From Aquatica leii (taxonomy: Eukaryota > Arthropoda > Insecta > Coleoptera > Lampyridae), in NCBI GenBank assembly GCA_035610365.1, contig CM069436.1, positions 59,225,505 through 59,289,504 on the forward strand: a stretch of DNA of 64,000 bases, written 5' to 3'. Below are positions 36,301 through 45,300 of this stretch, piece after piece. Both the position numbers and the translations under genes were made by a program. How positions within the stretch are numbered: position 1 is the stretch's first letter; each line of letters begins with the position of its first letter. The notes beneath the pieces are model-generated. The model was not told the DNA's origin. It saw nothing but the letters and a program-made list of their open reading frames with translations, and ran no database searches.

Positions 36301-39300
36301 CACGGGTTGCATTTATAACACAGTTTTCCATTATGCATAATTCCTATGTTGTCGTTATCATACAAGCTGAACTTTCGTCACACGTCGCAGTGGACATCTT
36401 CAGAGCCCGTAACAAACTGATTGATTGCGTCGTGAAGTCTCGCTTTTATAAACCTACCTCCGATTGATAAAACTAGTTTCTAAATCTCCGGTAAAGGAAA
36501 ACTAGAATCTCGGTTAATATTAAAAGGATTTTTAATTATTTTAATGGGTTCTCTAATTTTTCACTGATAGTAGTTAGAAACATTCGCCAAAATTTTAGTG
36601 TTTTCAAACATAATTTGATGACCCGTTTCTAGTACGTGTTCCGCCACTACTGACTTCGAAGATTGTTTAAGACGACTACACGTTTGATACTTTTTAATAC
36701 GAATTTCTCCTTTGCATGCACGACCACAAGAGCAAAGAGTAGATGATTCAATCCTTTTTGAAGATTTTGGGGTTGACTTAAGGAAACAGATCGGTACACT
36801 AAAGAATTCATTACTGATAATTTTGCAAAGAGTGATGATGAGACAATCCGTTTAAATATCTATCTGTGTAGGTCGGTTTTCGATAAACTGAATGTGATAA
36901 AAAAAACATCTTTATTTCTGTTAACTAAAACGTCCAAAAATGGTAAAGAGGAGTTCCTTTCTAATTCCATAGTAAAACGAATATTTTAATAAATTGAGTT
37001 TACATGACATAGAAACTCGTTGAGCGTAGAGGACCATGTTGCCAAATGACAAAGGCGTCATCAACATATCTGTAGCAGCACTTGGGTTTTAGATAAAATG
37101 TGAATAAAGTTTTTTTCTCGCAATCTTTCATAAACATATTAGCAACAACCGGTGAAAGCGGACAACCTACGAAAATTAAAATATGTAGAAGTCAAACATT
37201 CTTTGATAATAGGTACTATGTCGTTCGAAATATTGTTCTCGTTGAATAAAGATCTAATAATGTTAATTGAATCAGGTATCGGCACGTTAGTAAATAAACA
37301 GTCGACATCAAAACTAACTAGAATGTCAGTCGGTTGCAAACGAATCAACTGAAGTTTCTATCCAGCTTACTCTTAAATCCGGCGAAGGACGTTATTGCTT
37401 TTTAATCTGACGGCGTTTATAGCATTCCTTGCTCTTGTGGTCGTACATACATAGGAGAAACGGGTAAAAGCGTGGGAATTCGTATTAAAGGGCGTCAAAG
37501 GTGTAGTCGTCTTAAAGAATCTTCGAAGTCAACGGTGGCGGAACGCGTACTAGAAACGGGTCATCAAATTATGTTTAAAAACACTAAAATTTTTGCCGAT
37601 GTTTTTAATTAGTTTCAGCGAAAAATTAGAGAATCAATTAAAATAATTAATAATTCTTCTAATATTAAACCGAGATTCTAGTTTTCTTTCACCAGAGATT
37701 TGGAAATCAGTTTTATCTATCTGAGGTGGGTATATAAAAGCGAGACTTCACGGCTCAATCAATCAGTTTGTTACGGGCTCTGACGATGTCCACTGCGACG
37801 TGTGACGAAAGCTCAGCTTGTATGATAACAACAACACGGGAATTATCTAAAATGTGTTATTGAATATCCAGTTTACAAATTCAGTTTTTTCATCAGAAAA
37901 TGTTGAGGATTGACCAGGTCTAATTTGACGAATTCTCTTCAGTTTATTGAGGTTGATTCTCCACCGTTCATACGATTTGTACATTTGCAAGATATTTGGT
38001 CAACATGTACTAGTATTTTTTTTCAGATTTTTTGTAACTCATCACAATATACCTTAAGTTTCCGCGCTCATAAGTTTGCTTTTAAAATAGTTATTTGTGT
38101 AGAAGCGTAGCTGTGTATATTTTTATAGAAATTTGCTTTTTTTAATTTTAGGTATTGTCGATCCAGCTGTAATGGGCGGTATAACTAACTACGAAGAAGC
38201 CTTCTTTACTGTAGAGTACATTGCCAATTATCCAGATAATCACGTGTTAATTCAGAGGTTAAAAGATTTGATAGCTGATCAAATTCCCTTACTCGAGTTA
38301 GGAGTCCAACTTCATAAAGAACGAGCACCTCCACCCCTACTACCTTTACAAAAACGGTTAGAAGATTGTTTTGCGAAGATGCAAGGAAACGTTGTAGAAA
38401 AATATGGAAAACGGGTACGTGTATGAAAATATTAAACTTTTTAATCGAAGTCGGTATGTTTACAGAAATGTGACTTAAAGTTGGACCAGGTAACGATTAG
38501 ACGACAATTCAGTATTCCGCACAACACTAGGTACGCTGAATCAGCACACGTTTCTGAGTAAGTAGTTTTTTGTTAAATTTTCTGTTTTGCAATTTGTCGT
38601 AGTAATTTGTTGTATAGCACTTGCTTATTTAATTTGTTTAGTGTAACATTAGTTTCATGTGACATTCATTTCTATTTTTGTTTGAATGGAAATGTGAACA
38701 TGAAAAATTTTTGAATTCTGATGTAGTGCTGGGGTTCGTAGCCGAATACCAAGCTTAACCAGAGGTCAAGTAACATCTTTAAAACATTTTACGTCCACTT
38801 TTAATTTTACTGCTTCAACGCCTACATCTAACAGGTTTGTATTTATTAGATTGCGTGCATGCACGACAGTTAGCTTTCATTAAATACACAGTTTTGAACT
38901 AACCTAATTTTTAAATCGTAAAATAATTTTCATGTTGTGTTTTACGTTTTCTAGCTTTTTGTGTGCGTTTTAAATATTGCAAATTGAAAATTATTTTATG
39001 ATTGTGGTACTAACACATTTTTAACTTTTCAGGCGTGCATCGCAACCAGTCGTGGTTTTAAATCCAAATACGCGAAACTCTTCTTCTTACGCCTAATTTA
39101 TTATCTAGTTTTTTTAATTAATATTACTTTAGTCTTAGTTTTCTATTTTTTAATTATTTTAACAATGCACTACTGGGGACTTTCAAGAAACACTTATTAA
39201 CTGGTAAATATTTCCTTTCCTTAGTTTGAACTCAAATACTAATTAAATATAACCGTTTTAGTTGCATGCATTTTTTGTTTACTAACGTAGAATATGGGTT

Positions 39301-42300
39301 GTCCGATCATTCCTAGCAGCTGTAACCTAAAAAAATCATTTCAAATTTTAAAAATACATTTAAGTAGAAACCCGATAATCTTTACTGATTCTCGTCGAAG
39401 AAACGTTTATTTAATTTAATAAAATAATTGTTTATTAAAAAGATACGAATTGAAGATATTATGGGCACTCTGGTATTTCATTCATTCATTTCTCAAAGCA
39501 GTCTGAGGTTAGAAATAAGATTTAAAATATAATAAAGTTATGCATGCTTCAAGATTCTAATTTTTGTTGTTGATGAGGTAGTTGTGATGACTATGATGTC
39601 TGTGGTAGTAAAACAAATTGCCCATTTACGCTTGTTGTGCTCGCGCCTGTCTGTCTCTACGAATAACTTTTTTGAATTTTCTTGTTTTTCTCTTTGTTTC
39701 CGGTTTCTTTGATTTATTTAAAAGTTCTATGGTTCTTTTGGAATTTTTCTTCGTCTATCAATAATGGATAATTTGATCACTTTGAATTAGTGAAATCAAC
39801 CTGGATTGTTTAAGGCTTATGTGTAATGGACAGGATTAAACTCCGTTTACACAGTACTGCGTTTTTTCTTTTCTGCAGTGTACAAAAATATTTATTAATC
39901 TGCCAAAATTAAGTTAATTTTTACAAAACATACAGTCCTAATTACCTATTTACAGAAAATATAAATGGTGGTAATTCCAGAAACTTAACCTTTAATTAGT
40001 AAAAGTTTGTTAGAGGAATACCTATAAAGTTCCATTGTATTTTTTATACTCCGACGAATATTACACTTAATTACATAAAATCACTAATTAATCGAAATTT
40101 TATTTTAAATTACGAATTAGTTCAAAATTGTAAATTTTTAGAAACATTTGCTTAAATTGTAATTTTTATATTTTAACAATAACTTATACGATTGCAAAAA
40201 ATTAGAAACCATTTTTAAAAACAAAAAAAAATTAAGTACGTACAAACAACGGCGTAGCTAGGGGGGCGGTGGTTGCAGTTTGCACCGGGTGATACCCGAC
40301 TGCGATTGAAAAAAAAATCTTACTTATAAAAATCCAAAAATGGAGAAGAAATTTATATTATTTTCGTTGCCCAACAACGGGTTGCAAACTTCAGGGATTA
40401 TGCAATCTCAGATATCTGAGGTTTATTTATATACAGCCGTTTTTTCTTCAAAATTCTCGATCAATTGTGTTGAAACTGTTTTTTAAAAGTTAATCACAAA
40501 AATTTTTTTTTGAACAGACGTAGAAAAGTAAATTCATTTGTGTCGTTATTTTTATACACTAACCAAATTGGAGTTGACAAGTTGACCTGAAATTTACTTA
40601 CGTCAAGTTTTGTAGAAGTTGAAAATTTCTAAAAACTTAAAACAACTTTGAATGATTAGCTTTTGTAATCACACAAACATTACACTTAATTAGTATTGTT
40701 ATAATTAATAATTAGCTGCAAATGTAACTTAAATTATGATTTTTTTTTAGAAAATCAAAGTAATTTTTTATCATAATTTACAAATATTCGACTCATTCAA
40801 TCAATCAAAGTTACAAGTAAACCAGTTTTAATTGAAAATTACGAATATTTTTTATAACTTGGAAATGATGAAATTAATAAATAATTGCGATATTAACAAA
40901 AAATAACAAATTTCTTAAAAAAGATCAACTGCAATCGCATTTTTTTAAACCCATAAGTTTGAATTACAAATTATTAAGAATTACCGAACTTACAACTTGA
41001 AAACCACAAAATTGGAATTTATAACAAAATGATTCAATTAATTATCTAAATTTGTCGAAATATGGAAGAAAAACTAATATAACAAATGCTGTAAAAGAAG
41101 CAACTGGTCATAAAGCTAAAAAATCCAAAATTCGAAAGAATGAAAAACTATGGAGTACACTTTAAATGAAAGGAGTAGCGCACTCTTTTAAGATATATAA
41201 CAACAAAAACAACTCCAGACTACCTTAAAATATGTCGAAATTAGGAATAAAATAAACAGAATCCGAGAAATAGAGAGTACTGGGAGAACTTCAGTAGTGA
41301 GATATGTATGGATCTCAAAAACGAATTTGGAAGATGAATGAATGGAAGAATGACGCAACCATTACAGAGCTTTTTATGCGAGCACCGATAACCTATATAA
41401 TTTTAAAATAGTACAAAAATTAACTAGAGAGACAAAACTAAACACCAAAAGTTAGAAGTACTAACGACCTAGAGAGTACTAGAAAGAAATGAGAAAACAA
41501 AAAAAAATGAAGTTTCTTAGTCTGGACAACTTAGTCAACGAGCTGCTAAAGCACGGAGGTGTAAGCTTGGCATGTCAACTTGCCGAACTTTATAAAAACA
41601 TCTTAGAAAATACTGCTATACTATCACAAAAAGGGAAGTTTATACAGTCCAGAGACTTATCGCGGAATCACTTTTCTCAATATCGCGCTAAACCTTTTCG
41701 CTTGGCTTTTGAGTAAACACACATTAATAAAATCCAAATAAGCGTTGAACAATTAGGTTTTAGAAAAAAACACTCAACCGTTGATACCATCTTCATTGCT
41801 AGACAGAGTGCTAAGAAATCTATAGAGTACAATAACGGCTTTTGTTTCATCAGAATTTAATTACTAGGGAACCACTATTTCGGCATATGGGAATCTAAGC
41901 CATAGATCTAAGCAAAATGTGAAACGAAAAATCAACAAGACGTTGACAATTGCTGATGTACTAAAAGAAACGATCTAGAGAAACAACTGCATATTAACAC
42001 AAGGAAATATGAGACTTATAAATGACGTATTCGGTGAAAACAAGAGTAGAGACGGCAGACACACAGAAAGTAGCGTATAAACGAAATGATTATTGTGAAA
42101 GCAAACGGTTAATATTGTTCGTAGATGTAGCGACTTTCGAGATGACTAGTACCATTGTTTGTTATAATAGCACAAGTCTGGATTTCCATTGTCGTCATTT
42201 CTATATTTTAACAAAAAATAAAGGAATATCATAACGTTTCCATTGCTAGAGTATCTGCAATCGTCATCAGGCGGATACTAACAAACTTAGAGACTTGTAT

Positions 42301-45300
42301 ACTAAAGGCATGATTAATGAAGCAATCAAGCGTACAATAAAGTAATTAAGCTAAACAAAAAATATCCAATGGAAACACTAGTGTAGTTTGAGTGCTTTCA
42401 AGCACGTTGCCTATTTCTACACTAAGTTGGATGTTGATGACTGCTGCTTCTTTGAATTTTCTTTTATACCAATGTTCCTCTCTGATGATCTTTGCTTCAT
42501 CCCATTTTATTATATGTTGTTTTTTTCCAGCAGTGTTGCGCAATACCGGATCTTGATATCTCTTCTCTCTGCGTATGAATTCTTTGTTTTTTCACTCTGA
42601 TTGATAAGGATTTTCTGATTTTCCCTACGTATGACCCGCCACATTCACACGGGATTTGATAGATGCAGTTTTTGAAGTCTTGACTGGTCTGTGCTCTCGT
42701 ATCAGAGATCATACTACTAATGGTAATTGATGATCGTATGGGATTCTAACTAGCGCTTTCGGTAGTTCGTCTTCTTTTTTTCTTGGTTGCTCGCTAATGT
42801 TGGTATGGTATTTATGAAGAAACTCTTCTATTATGTAAATCGCCCTAGAGATGGAAATGTTGAAATGTATTAATATAAAGCCAAACGTCTGTCAATGCTT
42901 TTGTGGAAGTACAGTCGAGTTTTCTCCTACAGTTGAAGAACCCCAAAAGGTCGAAACGGCCTTCCAGTGGTTCTCTTTGGTGGCATTTTCACATTTGCAT
43001 TGAAATTATTACCTTACAATGTTTATACGTTGTGGTTTTAGTTCGCGGCTTATTCACAACTTATTTGAATTATGCGGGTATAAAATTAGCTTTCAACATT
43101 TCCATTTGCACACTATTATTCATGCATAGTAAATTTATACTATGAGATAGCTCTGTCATCGAATTTCACTCTTCTATTATAGCCATTTTGTTTTAGGTTC
43201 TTTTTTATGTTTTTGATTTCTACTTGAAGTCCTTTCTATGTGTTACATAACGTGTGAGTTATCGAATAGAGACTTTGCTACTCCTTTCTTCCTTGTTAAG
43301 TGGTAAGATGCATGGTTCATATATTGGTCAGTATGTGTTGGTTTTCTGTAAACTGCTGTCTTGATCGTTCCATTGTTTTTCTTCAAGTGATTGTTCAAGA
43401 ATGATAGCTTTTCTTTTCTTTTTCTATGGTGAATTTGATGAATGGCTTGATGTTGTTCAGGTGATGCTAGTTGTAGATCACTGTGGTTTCAAATTATAAA
43501 CGTATCGTTTACAAACCTAAGCCATATCTTAGGTTTAAAAGCTTTCTCTATTGCCTGCGATTCGAACCAGTTCATGTAGATGTTGGCAATGATAGGTGAT
43601 AGAGATGAACCCATTGTCCTGAGCGAATTTTCCTGTAAATAAGAGTTTCAAAGACAGCATTCTAGTAGCTTTATTATTCCTTCTACTGGTATCATGGTTC
43701 TTTCCCGTAAGTTCTCGTCTTCTTAGAGTTTCTTTGGAATGATTTCTATTACTTCTTCCACAGGAACATTAATGTGTAGATTTTCCATGTCGAAGCTGAC
43801 CAACTTGAACCAGTTACACGATCGGTAGTAGAAATTTGGTTAGCTAGTATGTATGTATTGCTTTTAAGTGTCTTGGGTAGTTCATACAGTTGCGGAGGCT
43901 AGCCGTGGTACGGTCCAGCGTAATCTTCGTTCTTGGTGTTAGAAATCTCTCGTATAATTTTAGGGTCTGATAGATCTTACTTTTCACACTTGTTGTTGGA
44001 TTTTCGGTAGTTCCCTTGTAAAATCTCGTGGATTGTTTGGTCGTAGATAATCGAGTTCATAATAACTGTTACGGTTCCGTTGTCGGATGGAAGGATTTTG
44101 ATGAATTTGTTTTTCCGTGGGTTTTAAGGGCATTATCCTCATGTTTATTGATGTTTCTATGAAGTTTTCTTTTCTTTTCTAGTGCACACTTAACTTTCCA
44201 CTTTCAGTGTCTCACTTAAAATAATAATTTTAGAACACTAGCAATGTTCTAATCTCTTAGTATATTATGTTTCATTGTAAGCTCTATGATATTATAATAA
44301 CATTATTTGAACTTTAGTCAGGTATTGGATTAACGGGTTTTTACTACATCGTATTTTTTTGTGTACTGCAACCCTTCAAGAAATGATTAGGCTCAACAAT
44401 TCTAAAGTTAAGTTTAGAACTGACCTTAATTTTTAATTTCATTACTGGTAATTATCGTATTTTTATTTGGAAACGTAGAGGGGCTATTCAGAAAGTAAGT
44501 TTAGTGTAGTGTTAGATTGGTGAATTAGAAGCACTGTTTTTGTATTCATGCTGTAGGCGAGAACTATTCTTGCACTAATATTTTGTAGGGATTTCTTTTT
44601 ATTTAAGAATCAATGAAGATGCTGCGCTCCAACTCTAGGTTTTTATGTTTCTAACTCATTTCTTCTTAATTTTATCATTCATGACATTACCGTACAGTTT
44701 ACAAAAATGACGATGAGTCTAAACCAATGCGGCTTTTACTACTGCTGTTACGCATGCGTAAAGCGGATATTTTAACCAACGAACTTACTTTTTTGAATAA
44801 GCCTAAAAAACTACGGTAAGATATAACAAGATCTACTGATATCGAGAACTTAATTAGTTGTACAAAGTTGGCTGTTACCGTTACGTGTCTTGATCATTCT
44901 TGTTTGCTTAAAAGTTTGAAAATATTTCATAATACGCTTAATCGTGGCTTAATTGTATAAAACAATCATTGCTTGAAGGTTTGAACGTACTACGTTAAAA
45001 ATGTTGCTGTTTGACTCAATTACGCTGCTTTAAAGGGATACACCTGTATTTTCCGTTTTCACTTTTAGTTTATTAAGCTGTTATTTTCTTCTTGTAGTAA
45101 GTCTACTTCAAGTTATATCAACAAAAATATACTGATATCGCCAACTAAGAGTTTATCAAGCGCGCCCACTTTAAATTACAAAAATAAAACTAAAACACCG
45201 AAGGAAAAACGAAGAGGAAGCAAGGTCGAAACGAATTCTACAATTTCTCCTAATAGTGGAACTCAGTGGTATACTACTCCCGATACAACAGAACCAACAC

